Positions 53,873 to 63,087 of a stretch of 64,000 nucleotides of DNA are shown piece after piece. Source of the stretch: an uncultured Algibacter sp. (GTDB lineage Bacteria; Bacteroidota; Bacteroidia; Flavobacteriales; Flavobacteriaceae); NCBI RefSeq assembly GCF_947495675.1, contig NZ_CANLZX010000001.1, forward strand, positions 310,001 to 374,000, written 5' to 3'. The notes below the pieces were generated by a model that saw only the letters and a program-made list of their open reading frames with translations, had not been told where the DNA came from and searched no databases. The number at the start of each line of letters is the position of its first letter. Position 1 is the first letter of the stretch. A program made the translations under genes and the position numbers.

Positions 53873-56722
53873 TTAATGCGCCTCTAACCAATTATCACCA
53901 GTATCCACTTCCACATCCAAAGGCACATCAAGCTTAAAAGCACTTTCCATTTCCGTTTTAACTAAAGTTTTAATGTTATCCAATTCTGGTTTATAAACAT
54001 CAAAAACCAATTCATCATGCACTTGCAGTAGCATTTTGGTTTTGTAATCGCTTTCTTGTAGCTTGTTGTAAATGTTAATCATAGCAATTTTAATAATATC
54101 GGCAGCACTACCTTGAATAGGCGCGTTTACGGCATTACGTTCTGCAGCTCCTCGAACTATAGCATTTCTAGAATTAATATCTTTTAAGTAACGGCGACGT
54201 CCTAATACAGTTTGAACATAGCCATGATCACGAGCAAAATCTACTTGCTCACTCATATAAGCTCTAAGTTTTGGATAGGTTTTATAATAGGTATCTATAA
54301 GCTCTTTGGCTTCACCTCTAGATAAATCAGTTTGGTTACTTAAACCAAATGCTGATACACCATAAATGATTCCAAAATTTACCGTTTTAGCATTACTTCG
54401 TTGCTCACGAGTCACTTCATTTAAAGGCACATTAAATACTTTTGATGCGGTTGAGGCATGAATGTCTTCACCGTTTTTAAAAGCTTCAATCATGGTTTCT
54501 TCTTTACTTAATGCCGCAATTATTCGTAGTTCTATTTGACTGTAATCGGCAGCTAATAAAGTGTACTCTTCATTTCGAGGAATAAAGGCTTTACGTACTT
54601 GGCGTCCGCGTTCTGTTCTAATAGGAATATTTTGAAGATTAGGGTTGTTACTACTTAAGCGTCCTGTTGCAGCAACAGTTTGCATATAATCAGTATGCAC
54701 TCGTCCTGTGGCTTCTTCTACCTGAAGAGGTAACGCATCTACATAGGTGCTTTTTAATTTTGCAAGCCCTCTATATTCTAATATATCCTTAATAATGTCG
54801 TGGTCTTTGGCTAAATAGCTCAATATTTCTTCTCCTGTAGCGTATTGTCCGGTTTTTGTTTTTTTAGGTTTATCAACTAATTTTAACTTTTCAAATAAAA
54901 TAATACCTAATTGTTTTGGTGAGGCAATATTAAATTCTTCGCCAGCAGTTTTATAAATGCTTTTTTCAAGATTTAAAATATCGTTATTAAGATCTTCAGA
55001 TAAAGAATTTAAGAAAGCTATATCCAAATTAATACCTTCTAATTCCATGGCTGCTAAAACTCGAAGCAATGGAATTTCAATTTCATCAAATAGTTTTTGA
55101 GTATTAGCTGCATTTAATTCTACTTGAAAATGTTCTTTTAATTGTAATGTAATATCTGCATCTTCAACGGCATATTCGGTTATTTTTTCCAAAGGAACAT
55201 CTCGCATTGATAATTGATTTTTTCCTTTTTTACCAATCAATTCTGTAATAGAAACAGGCGTGTAATTTAAATATGTTTCAGCCAAAACATCCATATTATG
55301 ACGCATGTCTGGATTAATCAAATAATGCGCCAGCATGGTATCAAACAATTTGCCTTTAACTATAACATTGTATTTTGCTAAAACTTTAATATCATATTTT
55401 AAATTCTGACCAACTTTCTCAATAGTTTCACTTTCAAAAAATGGGCGCAATTGCTCAATGAGTTTTTGTGCTTCGTCTTTATCTTCAGGAAAGGGTAGAT
55501 AAAAACCTTTTCCAACTTCCCAAGAAAAGGCAATCCCCACAAGTACTGCTGTTAGTGGGTTTAAACCTGTTGTTTCTGTATCGAAACATACCGAAGTTTG
55601 ACTCATTAAGTTTTTAATAAACAATTTGGTGGCCATTCCAGGCGCTACACTTTGATAAAAGTGTGGTGCCGTTTCAAGTGTTTTTCTAGTATGTTCAGAA
55701 ATTATTTCTGTTTCAGTAGCGCTAGAAGGGTCTGCTCCAAATAACGAAAATTGTCCAGCACCAGCCGAAGCTTCTTCTTTAGGTGTTGTTTTAGTCTCTG
55801 TTACTTTTTGAGTAGTATCAGTAGTGTTTGCTTCTGTTTGAACCGTAAAAGTTTTTGTGAAATTATCAATTAATCTTCTAAACTCTAACTCCTGAAAAAT
55901 TTCAATTACTTTAGGAATATCCGGTTGGTCTAATTCAAAATCCTTTGCATCAAAAGTTACAGGTACATCAAGCATAATGGTGGCTAATTTTTTTGAAAGT
56001 AAACCTAATTCGCCATTAGCCTCAATTTTCTCTTTCATTTTACCTTTAAGCTCATGTGTATTAGCTAAAAGGTTTTCCATACTTCCGTATGCTGCTAAAA
56101 ACTTTTTAGCTGTTTTTTCGCCAACCCCAGGCAATCCAGGAATATTATCGCTAGAATCGCCCATCATTCCTAAAAAGTCAATGACTTGTAATGGGTCAGT
56201 CACTTCAAATTTTTTCTGAACTTCAGGAATTCCCCAAGTTTCATATCCACCACCAAAAACAGGTCGATACATAAAAATATTTTCAGACACCAATTGTGCG
56301 AAATCCTTGTCTGGTGTTACCATAAATGTTTGATAACCTTCCTTTTCAGCTTGTTTTGCAAGTGTTCCAATAACATCATCGGCTTCATAACCTGTTTTAA
56401 CCATAATAGGAATATGCATGGCTTTTAAAATGTCTTGAATTATAGGAACAGCAATTTTTATTGCCTCTGGTGTTTCGTCTCTATTTGCTTTGTATGCTTC
56501 AAACATTTCTACACGGTCTGCACTTCCGCCTTTATCAAAACAAACCGCTAAATGGTCTGGGCGTTCTCGTTTTATGACATCTAAAAGGGAATTCATGAAC
56601 CCCATTATTGCTGAGGTATCAAGACCTTTAGAATTAATTCTAGGGTTTTTTATAAAGGCATAGTAGCCACGAAAAATCAATGCAAATGCATCTACAAGAA
56701 AGACACGTTTATTATCAGACAT
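53873..56722 (-). CDS. polA: DNA polymerase I
   Basis: A 949-residue repair and Okazaki-fragment polymerase. The 5'-3' exonuclease domain spans about 1-290 (DDVIGTLAKQAE, GDSSDNIPGLPGVGEKTA). After a low-complexity linker (about 295-345) comes a 3'-5' exonuclease domain with DTETTGLNPL at 381-390, so proofreading residues are kept. The polymerase domain follows with motif A DYSQIELRI and motif C VHDELVFDV. A TAGTTTTG -7 box (56745-56752) lies 22 bases before the ATG. The 3' end converges with the radical SAM gene; a short CCCC/GGGG hairpin (53852-53863) lies between. Confidence 0.98.
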   Translation of the reverse strand: MSDNKRVFLVDAFALIFRGYYAFIKNPRINSKGLDTSAIMGFMNSLLDVIKRERPDHLAVCFDKGGSADRVEMFEAYKANRDETPEAIKIAVPIIQDILKAMHIPIMVKTGYEADDVIGTLAKQAEKEGYQTFMVTPDKDFAQLVSENIFMYRPVFGGGYETWGIPEVQKKFEVTDPLQVIDFLGMMGDSSDNIPGLPGVGEKTAKKFLAAYGSMENLLANTHELKGKMKEKIEANGELGLLSKKLATIMLDVPVTFDAKDFELDQPDIPKVIEIFQELEFRRLIDNFTKTFTVQTEANTTDTTQKVTETKTTPKEEASAGAGQFSLFGADPSSATETEIISEHTRKTLETAPHFYQSVAPGMATKLFIKNLMSQTSVCFDTETTGLNPLTAVLVGIAFSWEVGKGFYLPFPEDKDEAQKLIEQLRPFFESETIEKVGQNLKYDIKVLAKYNVIVKGKLFDTMLAHYLINPDMRHNMDVLAETYLNYTPVSITELIGKKGKNQLSMRDVPLEKITEYAVEDADITLQLKEHFQVELNAANTQKLFDEIEIPLLRVLAAMELEGINLDIAFLNSLSEDLNNDILNLEKSIYKTAGEEFNIASPKQLGIILFEKLKLVDKPKKTKTGQYATGEEILSYLAKDHDIIKDILEYRGLAKLKSTYVDALPLQVEEATGRVHTDYMQTVAATGRLSSNNPNLQNIPIRTERGRQVRKAFIPRNEEYTLLAADYSQIELRIIAALSKEETMIEAFKNGEDIHASTASKVFNVPLNEVTREQRSNAKTVNFGIIYGVSAFGLSNQTDLSRGEAKELIDTYYKTYPKLRAYMSEQVDFARDHGYVQTVLGRRRYLKDINSRNAIVRGAAERNAVNAPIQGSAADIIKIAMINIYNKLQESDYKTKMLLQVHDELVFDVYKPELDNIKTLVKTEMESAFKLDVPLDVEVDTGDNWLEAH

Positions 56723-56892
56723 TTTGTTTGTTTTGATGGAAAATCAAAACTACAAAAAGTTAAGCGTAAAAAGTAATATATAGTCTTAACGATTTAAAAG
56801 TACACACGTTTAATTCTTAACAATTCGTTAAATACAAATAACTTATAATTTATTAACTTATAATACCAGTATCTTTGAGTAAAAAAGAAAAT

Positions 56893-58122
56893 ATGCTTCG
56901 TTGGATAATATTTATTATTTTTTATCTAGTTATTAGTTTTTACGGATTTCAAGCTTTAAAAACAGTAACTAAAAATGTTTGGTTTCATTACTTATTTATT
57001 GCTGTAGCATTAGTTATTGCAGGTAATTTTATAATTCAATTTACAATATACTCAGAAGGTCGTGTACTTGACCCTTCAAAAAGTTATGCATTTGGTTTTT
57101 TATTGGCTTTTATGTCGTTTAACTTGGTTTTAGTGCCAATTCTTTTAGGAGAAGATATTTTAAGATTTATATTAGGTCTTTATGATAAATTGGCAAATAA
57201 AAACGATAGCTTTTATTTACAATCTAGGCGAAAGTTTGTTAGCCAGATTGCATTGGGTTTAGCGGCTATCCCTTTTACATCTCTACTTTATGGTATGTAT
57301 CGTGGAAAATACCGTTTTAGAGTTTTAAATTACACCTTGCATTTTGAAGATTTACCTGATGCTTTTGATGGTTACAAAATAACACAGATTAGTGATATTC
57401 ATTCAGGAAGTTTTGATAATAGAGAGAAAATAGAATATGGAGTAAATCTTATTAATGAACAACAATCCGATGCTATTTTGTTTACAGGAGATATAGTAAA
57501 TAATAAAGCATCAGAAATGCATGATTGGAAAGCCTTATTTGGAACTTTAAATGCTAAAGATGGTGTGTATTCTGTATTAGGAAATCACGATTATGGTGAT
57601 TATGTTACATGGCCTTCGCCAGAAGCAAAGAAACAAAATTTGGAAGAGCTTGTACAATTACAAAAAGAGATGGGCTTTGATTTACTTTTAAATGAAAGCC
57701 GCTTTATTGAAAAAGACGGACAACGAATTGCTATTGTTGGTGTAGAAAATTGGGGGAAGGGAGGCTTTAAAAAAGCAGGTGATTTAAAAAAGGCTGCTCA
57801 AAATATTGATGCAAAAGATTTTAAAATATTAATGAGCCATGACCCATCTCATTGGGAAGAAGAAGTTATAAAAGATGATTACTTGTATCATTTAACATTA
57901 AGCGGCCACACTCATGGTATGCAATTTGGTATCGAAATACCAGGTTGGATTAAATGGAGTCCAGTAAAATGGAGATATAAATATTGGGCAGGAATATATA
58001 AAGAAATGGGGCAATATATTAACGTTAACAGAGGGTTTGGATATTTAGGATATCCAGGTCGTGTTGGTATTTGGCCAGAAATTACAGTAATTGAACTTAA
58101 AAAAGGTACATTAAATTCATAA
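56893..58122 (+). CDS. Membrane-anchored metallophosphoesterase
   Basis: A 409-residue protein. Three or four helices (about 1-115) precede a calcineurin-like phosphoesterase domain (about 140-405) with metal ligands in QISDIHSGSF, FTGDIVNN, LGNHDYGDY, MSHDPSH and SGHTHGMQFG. Related proteins (YkuE/YaeI group) act on phospholipids or UDP-sugars at the membrane. Start at the ATG 56893; the longer TTG frame overlaps a TATCTTTG -7 box (56870-56877). It is a single gene. Confidence 0.93.
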   Translation: MLRWIIFIIFYLVISFYGFQALKTVTKNVWFHYLFIAVALVIAGNFIIQFTIYSEGRVLDPSKSYAFGFLLAFMSFNLVLVPILLGEDILRFILGLYDKLANKNDSFYLQSRRKFVSQIALGLAAIPFTSLLYGMYRGKYRFRVLNYTLHFEDLPDAFDGYKITQISDIHSGSFDNREKIEYGVNLINEQQSDAILFTGDIVNNKASEMHDWKALFGTLNAKDGVYSVLGNHDYGDYVTWPSPEAKKQNLEELVQLQKEMGFDLLLNESRFIEKDGQRIAIVGVENWGKGGFKKAGDLKKAAQNIDAKDFKILMSHDPSHWEEEVIKDDYLYHLTLSGHTHGMQFGIEIPGWIKWSPVKWRYKYWAGIYKEMGQYINVNRGFGYLGYPGRVGIWPEITVIELKKGTLNS

Positions 58123-58269
58123 TTTTTATTAAGACTTGTATTTAGGTAAAAAATGCTTACTTTTATAGTAGGACATTGTTAAATGTCTGATACATTACTA
58201 CTATAGTATCTAATTATAAAAAAATACGTAGGTTTGTATTAAATGTAATTGACTAATAAACAATAAAAT

Positions 58270-58566
58270 ATGTCAAAATTTGGTGAACTCATAGATGTAG
58301 AAATTCCTGTTTTGTTAGATTTTTACAAAGAATTGAATAATCAATCAGAGCCAATGCATCTTGTTTTAAGGGATGTTGCTGCCGCTCTTGGTGATAAGGC
58401 CAAAGTTATAAAAATTGATGTAGAAAAAAATCAAGAATTAGCTGAAGCCTTACGCGTTAAAACCTTACCAACATTAATTATTTATAAAAGTGGCGAGATG
58501 AAATGGCGTCAAAGTGGCGAGCAAGATGCTAACACTCTTATAGGTAAAATACAAGAATATATTTAG
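58270..58566 (+). CDS. Thioredoxin-fold protein lacking the redox cysteines
   Basis: A 98-residue protein with the thioredoxin pattern: strand PVLLDFY (13-19), helix, KVIKIDVEKNQELAEALRVKTLPTLIIYKSG with the cis-proline TLPT, and a C-terminal helix. The WCGPC segment is replaced by KELNNQSEPMH, and there is no cysteine in the whole protein, so it cannot do dithiol chemistry. A chaperone, binding or scaffold role is more likely. A TAGGTTTG -7 box (58229-58236) lies 33 bases before the ATG. Downstream, 58567-58680 holds no gene. Confidence 0.9.
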   Translation: MSKFGELIDVEIPVLLDFYKELNNQSEPMHLVLRDVAAALGDKAKVIKIDVEKNQELAEALRVKTLPTLIIYKSGEMKWRQSGEQDANTLIGKIQEYI

Positions 58567-58680
58567 GTTTAGTTAGTTGCCAAGAGTTAGATTATTTACA
58601 CTTCCAATTCCATTTATGGAAAACAATTATATTATAAAACTCTTTATCGTTTTTCCCTTAATAATATATTTATATATAGT

Positions 58681-59328
58681 TTAAAAAGCCTCATTCAAAG
58701 CTTTAAAACAATACCCTTTCTCACTAAAATATGTTAATACTTTAGGTAAAGCATATTGCATGTTTTTTGAAGCTTTTACACTATCATGAAAAACAATAAT
58801 ACTTCCCTCAGTAGTTTTTGTAAGTACATTTTCTAAACAAACTTCTTTTTCAACATCCTTATCCCAATCAAAAGATAAAACATCCCACATGATTATCTTG
58901 TAGCCAAATTCTATTAATTTCTTTCCTTGTTTAGGTGTTATTTGTCCGTAAGGAGGCCTAAAAAGGTTAATCGTTTTTGGGCTTTTTAGGCTTATTTGCT
59001 CTTGAGCTTCTGCAATATTTTTTAAATAATCTTCAGCACTTGTTTTCCAGCCTTTAATATGATTGTGGGTGTGATTTCCAATAGCATGTCCATGATTTAA
59101 AATATTTTGAAATATTTCAGAATGCTTTATAATATTATTGCCTATGCAGAAAAAAGTAGCCTTAGCATTGTATTGTTTTAAAACATTTAAGGTCCAATTT
59201 GTAATTTCTGGTGTAGGACCATCGTCAAACGTTAAATAGATAACTTTTTTAGAAGTCGATATATCCCAAACATAATTTGGGAATAGCTTTTTTGCTAATA
59301 AAGGTGTTTTTATAGGTGTTAAGGTCAT
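58681..59328 (-). CDS. Polysaccharide deacetylase (NodB homology domain)
   Basis: A 215-residue carbohydrate esterase 4 protein. The catalytic motif TFDDGPTPE is near residue 33, the metal-binding HTHNH near 87, RPPYGQ near 124, and the final motif VFHDS near 180. It removes N- or O-acetyl groups from glycans such as peptidoglycan or chitin-like polymers. No clear signal peptide is seen, so its location is uncertain. It starts 14 bases after the DUF2723 stop and is cotranscribed with it. Confidence 0.93.
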   Translation of the reverse strand: MTLTPIKTPLLAKKLFPNYVWDISTSKKVIYLTFDDGPTPEITNWTLNVLKQYNAKATFFCIGNNIIKHSEIFQNILNHGHAIGNHTHNHIKGWKTSAEDYLKNIAEAQEQISLKSPKTINLFRPPYGQITPKQGKKLIEFGYKIIMWDVLSFDWDKDVEKEVCLENVLTKTTEGSIIVFHDSVKASKNMQYALPKVLTYFSEKGYCFKALNEAF

Positions 59329-59342
59329 GCCTTAAGCTTATA

Positions 59343-62300
59343 TTAATTTGAGCTATCGCTTTCTATTGGTAATTGGTTGTTATCAGGGATGTCGTTATCT
59401 GTTCTAATTTCATCTGTATCATCTTCTCCATAAAAATGCTTGAAAGCCCTAAGGTAATTATTAAATATGTCTCCTTCAGTTTCAGCAAAATTAATATCAT
59501 ATTTTATTAATACATCAACTAATCCTTTATAACGCTGAATGTCAGTATATATTTCTTCAAATAAACGCTCTTGCTTATCCACTTTTAAACTGCTGTAGTA
59601 CGAAAGGTTTTCTTGATATTTTTGTGCAACTTCTTTAAATAAGCGTTGCGCTTTTTCTTTATTTCCTACTTCATAATAAGCGCCAATATAAGGTTCTAAA
59701 AGCGTGTAATATCCAAAGTATTCAACAGGCATATTTTCCATTGCTATATCTGCTACTTCTTCAGCTTTATCAAGTTTGTCTTCGTTAATTAATTGTTCAG
59801 CTAAACGCGCTAAATTTCCTCTATAAGTTATTGAGTTTTTACGTGTTTCAACATCATGATAGATGTCTGGACTGCCGCTATTTCCCCAATCCCAATTTTT
59901 AACTTTTTCGTACATTAGGTCACTATCAACTCTACCCATATCAAAAGGGTTAGATCTGTTTACTGGTGTTTTGATTGGTACTAATTTATAACACATACCA
60001 TCTAACTGTAAGTAATCTTTCATCCAGATATAATCATCATCACCAAAACTACCACCCGTAAAGTATATAGGGCGTTTCCAGTCGTTATTAGCAACAATAT
60101 CTAGCATTAATAAACGGTTTTTGTAAAGAGCACCACCAGAAATTTTTATATCGATATTTTCTACAATTTTATCAGCATCTTCAGGTTTTACAATACCAGA
60201 TTTTATGGCATTTTCTTTGTTTACCGGTAGGCGTAAATATGGTGTAGGTAAGTATGTAGCATTAGCATCTTGACTTCTTACATTGGTTAAATCCACTCCA
60301 CGCTGTTGTAAAACATATTTATATTTTGTTTTTGGATTATTACTTCCAACAAAATCTAAAAACTGTTTAACTTCAAGAGTATCATTAATAACTTGTTGAA
60401 TTATAATATAATCGTTTGTACCATATTTATACAAATCATGAGTTAATTGAGACGGTATAGGATCGCTTTCATAAGCTTTACGTTTCATTTGGTCTATATA
60501 CCAATCTGTTTGAAATAGACTTGTATTAACAACGCGAACATCGGTTCTGTAACCTTCAATTTCTTGAGCATACCATAAAGCAAAAGTATCATTATCTCCA
60601 ATTGTAAAAAGTATACCGTTTTCATCACAAGAGTCTAAATACATTTTTGCCATAGCTCTTGCGGTATATTTACCTGATCTGTCATGGTCATCCCAATTGT
60701 TTGCTACTAAAATACCTGGTACAAGTATTAAACAAACTACAGTTATAATTGGTGCAGCTAGTTTTTTAGGTATATATTTTCTAAGAGAATCGTAAATAGC
60801 AAAAACTCCAAAACCAATCCAAAGTGCAAATACATAAAAAGACCCAACAACCGAGTAGTCACGTTCTCTAGGTTCAAATGGTCTTACATTTGTGTATACT
60901 TGAATAGCGATTCCAGTAAATAAGAAAAACACTAACATCACCCAAAACAGTTTTTTATCTTTATTGAACAAAAAGAAAAAACCAATTAGCCCTAAAATTA
61001 AAGGTAAAAGATAATAAGTGTTTCTAGCTTTATTGTTTTTAACATCACTAGGTAAATTGTCTTGCGACATACCTAAATGCCATTCATCTATAGGTTTTAT
61101 TCCAGAAATCCAATTTCCATGATTATCATAACGCCCTTGAATATCATCTTGTCTTCCAGAAAAATTCCACATAAAATAGCGCCAATACATATAGCCCAAT
61201 TGGTATTCAAATAAGTAAACAATATTACTTGCTAATGATGGTTTTTCAATATCGATATAATCTTTAAATTGTTTTAAGAAGTCATTATAATCTTCATAAT
61301 CAATATTTCCTTGCGCAACATCGTTTCGGAATTTTGAAACTGCTGTTCGCAATTCATTTTCCATTTGGTAGTCTGGTTTTAGCTTAAAGTTTAAAAATCC
61401 AGAAAACATCATATAATTTTCGGCATGTTCACCACTCCACATTCTAGGTAATATTGAAGCGTGTTTAGAGTTGTAATTCTGTTTAGCGTTTTTCCAATTA
61501 TTAACAACAACATATTCACCCTTTGTTTTATCTTTTTCATATTTGGGTTTGTCGTCTACATAAGGATTGTTTTCGTCTAAATAGGCATATTGATCAGTAA
61601 ATTGTGGCCCATAAAACAAATGCGTTTCTGGGTATTGTTCTAAATTATAATACGCTAATAATTCTCTTGCGCTTGATGGGTTGTTTTCATTTATAACGAC
61701 ATTTGCATTAGCGCGAATAGGTAACATGAGCCATGTGGAAAATCCAATAATAACAAAGGTTAAGCAAAGAATACCTGTGTTTAAATGTGTGTAATTTTTC
61801 TGGCGAGTATATTTTAAAGCATAAAATATAACAGCAACTAAGGTTAATCCAGCAATTATAGAACCTGAATTAAAAGGTAAGCCAACAGTATTTACAAAAA
61901 ATAGTTCGAAGGCACTAAATATTCTAAGAATGTTTGGGGCTAATAATTTAAACACAAATAAAAGCACTCCAACAGAAACTACATTAGCAATAATAAAATT
62001 TTTAATAGTTACTGTTTTGTAGTTTTTAAAATAATATATTAGGCCTATTGCAGGAATAGTTAGTAGTCCCATGAAATGAACTCCAAAAGATAATCCAATT
62101 ACAAAGGCAATTAAAATAAGCCATTTATTACCTCTTGGTTTATCCATGTCTTGTTCCCAGCGCAATCCTAACCAGAATAAAACAGCCATAATTAAAGTTG
62201 CCATAGCGTAAACTTCAGTTTCTGCAGCATTAAACCAGAATGAATCGGTAAAAGCAAATGCTAAACTCCCAACAAAAGCACTACCCAAAATAGCCATAGA

Positions 62301-62651
62301 TTTACCTTGAGACATTTCACTTTCATTACCAACTAATTTTTTAAGTAATAAAGTAATTGTCCAAAACATAAATAATATGGTAAATGCGCTAGCAACCGCA
62401 CTCATCATATTCAGCATAAACCCAACTTGTGAAGGCTCAAGAGCAAACATTGAGAAAAAAGCACCCATCATTTGAAACAAAGGGGCTCCTGGAGGGTGAC
62501 CAACTTGTAATTTAGCTGATGTTAAGATATACTCGCCTGCATCCCAAAAACTTACAGTAGGTTCTACGGTTAAACTATATGTTATAAGTGCTATTAAAAA
62601 AGAAAACCAACCTAAAATGGTATTCCATTTTTTATAGTTTACATGTGCCAT
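59343..62651 (-). CDS. DUF2723 membrane protein, glycosyltransferase C-like
   Basis: A 1102-residue protein with about 12-14 helices in its N-terminal 650 residues and a large soluble C-terminal part. The first loop reads VSFWDAGEYILTSAKLQVGHPPGAPLFQM, in which the Asp-Ala-Gly-Glu resembles the catalytic acidic motif of protein O-mannosyltransferases and related lipid-sugar-dependent enzymes. Helical repeats near the C-terminus (about 970-1060, LAEQLINEDKLDKAEEVADIAMENMP) look TPR-like. DUF2723 proteins are widespread in Bacteroidota; a role in O-glycosylation of exported proteins is inferred. It is followed directly by a polysaccharide deacetylase. Confidence 0.9.
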   Translation of the reverse strand: MAHVNYKKWNTILGWFSFLIALITYSLTVEPTVSFWDAGEYILTSAKLQVGHPPGAPLFQMMGAFFSMFALEPSQVGFMLNMMSAVASAFTILFMFWTITLLLKKLVGNESEMSQGKSMAILGSAFVGSLAFAFTDSFWFNAAETEVYAMATLIMAVLFWLGLRWEQDMDKPRGNKWLILIAFVIGLSFGVHFMGLLTIPAIGLIYYFKNYKTVTIKNFIIANVVSVGVLLFVFKLLAPNILRIFSAFELFFVNTVGLPFNSGSIIAGLTLVAVIFYALKYTRQKNYTHLNTGILCLTFVIIGFSTWLMLPIRANANVVINENNPSSARELLAYYNLEQYPETHLFYGPQFTDQYAYLDENNPYVDDKPKYEKDKTKGEYVVVNNWKNAKQNYNSKHASILPRMWSGEHAENYMMFSGFLNFKLKPDYQMENELRTAVSKFRNDVAQGNIDYEDYNDFLKQFKDYIDIEKPSLASNIVYLFEYQLGYMYWRYFMWNFSGRQDDIQGRYDNHGNWISGIKPIDEWHLGMSQDNLPSDVKNNKARNTYYLLPLILGLIGFFFLFNKDKKLFWVMLVFFLFTGIAIQVYTNVRPFEPRERDYSVVGSFYVFALWIGFGVFAIYDSLRKYIPKKLAAPIITVVCLILVPGILVANNWDDHDRSGKYTARAMAKMYLDSCDENGILFTIGDNDTFALWYAQEIEGYRTDVRVVNTSLFQTDWYIDQMKRKAYESDPIPSQLTHDLYKYGTNDYIIIQQVINDTLEVKQFLDFVGSNNPKTKYKYVLQQRGVDLTNVRSQDANATYLPTPYLRLPVNKENAIKSGIVKPEDADKIVENIDIKISGGALYKNRLLMLDIVANNDWKRPIYFTGGSFGDDDYIWMKDYLQLDGMCYKLVPIKTPVNRSNPFDMGRVDSDLMYEKVKNWDWGNSGSPDIYHDVETRKNSITYRGNLARLAEQLINEDKLDKAEEVADIAMENMPVEYFGYYTLLEPYIGAYYEVGNKEKAQRLFKEVAQKYQENLSYYSSLKVDKQERLFEEIYTDIQRYKGLVDVLIKYDINFAETEGDIFNNYLRAFKHFYGEDDTDEIRTDNDIPDNNQLPIESDSSN

Positions 62652-62796
62652 TTATATGTGTGTTAATTTGCTTTGGCGAATTTAACAATAAATATGAAAT
62701 GAGACCTAACTATTTAGTTTGTCTTAACATATGCGGTTAAGTTCATAATCATTTTCAAAAAAAAGTAAGTATTCATAATTATTTTTTAAAAAAAAC

Positions 62797-62826
62797 TTGT
62801 GCAAAGATTTTTTTATATTAAATTTG
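62797..62826 (+). promoter_or_regulatory. Promoter of tRNA-Gln
   Basis: TTG (62797-62799), 19 bases, then TAAATTTG (62819-62826) match the consensus fully. The tRNA begins 17 bases later. Confidence 0.88.
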
Positions 62827-62843
62827 CACCCTCATTACACGAA

Positions 62844-62916
62844 TGGCCTATGGTGTAACTGGCAACACGTTGGTTTTTGGTACCAAAGAGTCTAGGTTCG
62901 AGCCCTAGTAGGCCAA
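62844..62916 (+). tRNA. tRNA-Gln (anticodon TTG)
   Basis: A 73-base tRNA with acceptor stem TGGCCTA/TAGGCCA and D stem GTGT/ACAC. The anticodon stem TTGGT/ACCAA closes the loop TTTTGGT, giving TTG, and the T arm is CTAGGTTCGAGCCCTAG. The discriminator is A and CCA is not encoded. Confidence 0.97.
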
Positions 62917-62924
62917 CATTATTT

Positions 62925-62957
62925 AAAACCCTAATTATGAAAATAATTAGGGTTTTT
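62925..62957 (+). terminator. Terminator after tRNA-Gln
   Basis: The 14-base arms AAAACCCTAATTAT (62925-62938) and ATAATTAGGGTTTT (62943-62956) close a GAAA loop, followed by more T. Confidence 0.9.
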
Positions 62958-63087
62958 TCTTTTAAGGCTTTAAGTGGTTTCAATATTTATTCTTATAAAT
63001 AGCTCTGCTCAAGGTATTTTGTTCGTTTTTATGTGTTTTGGTGTTTCAATTAGAACTATTGACTTGAATTAATAATTAAGTAAAAAG

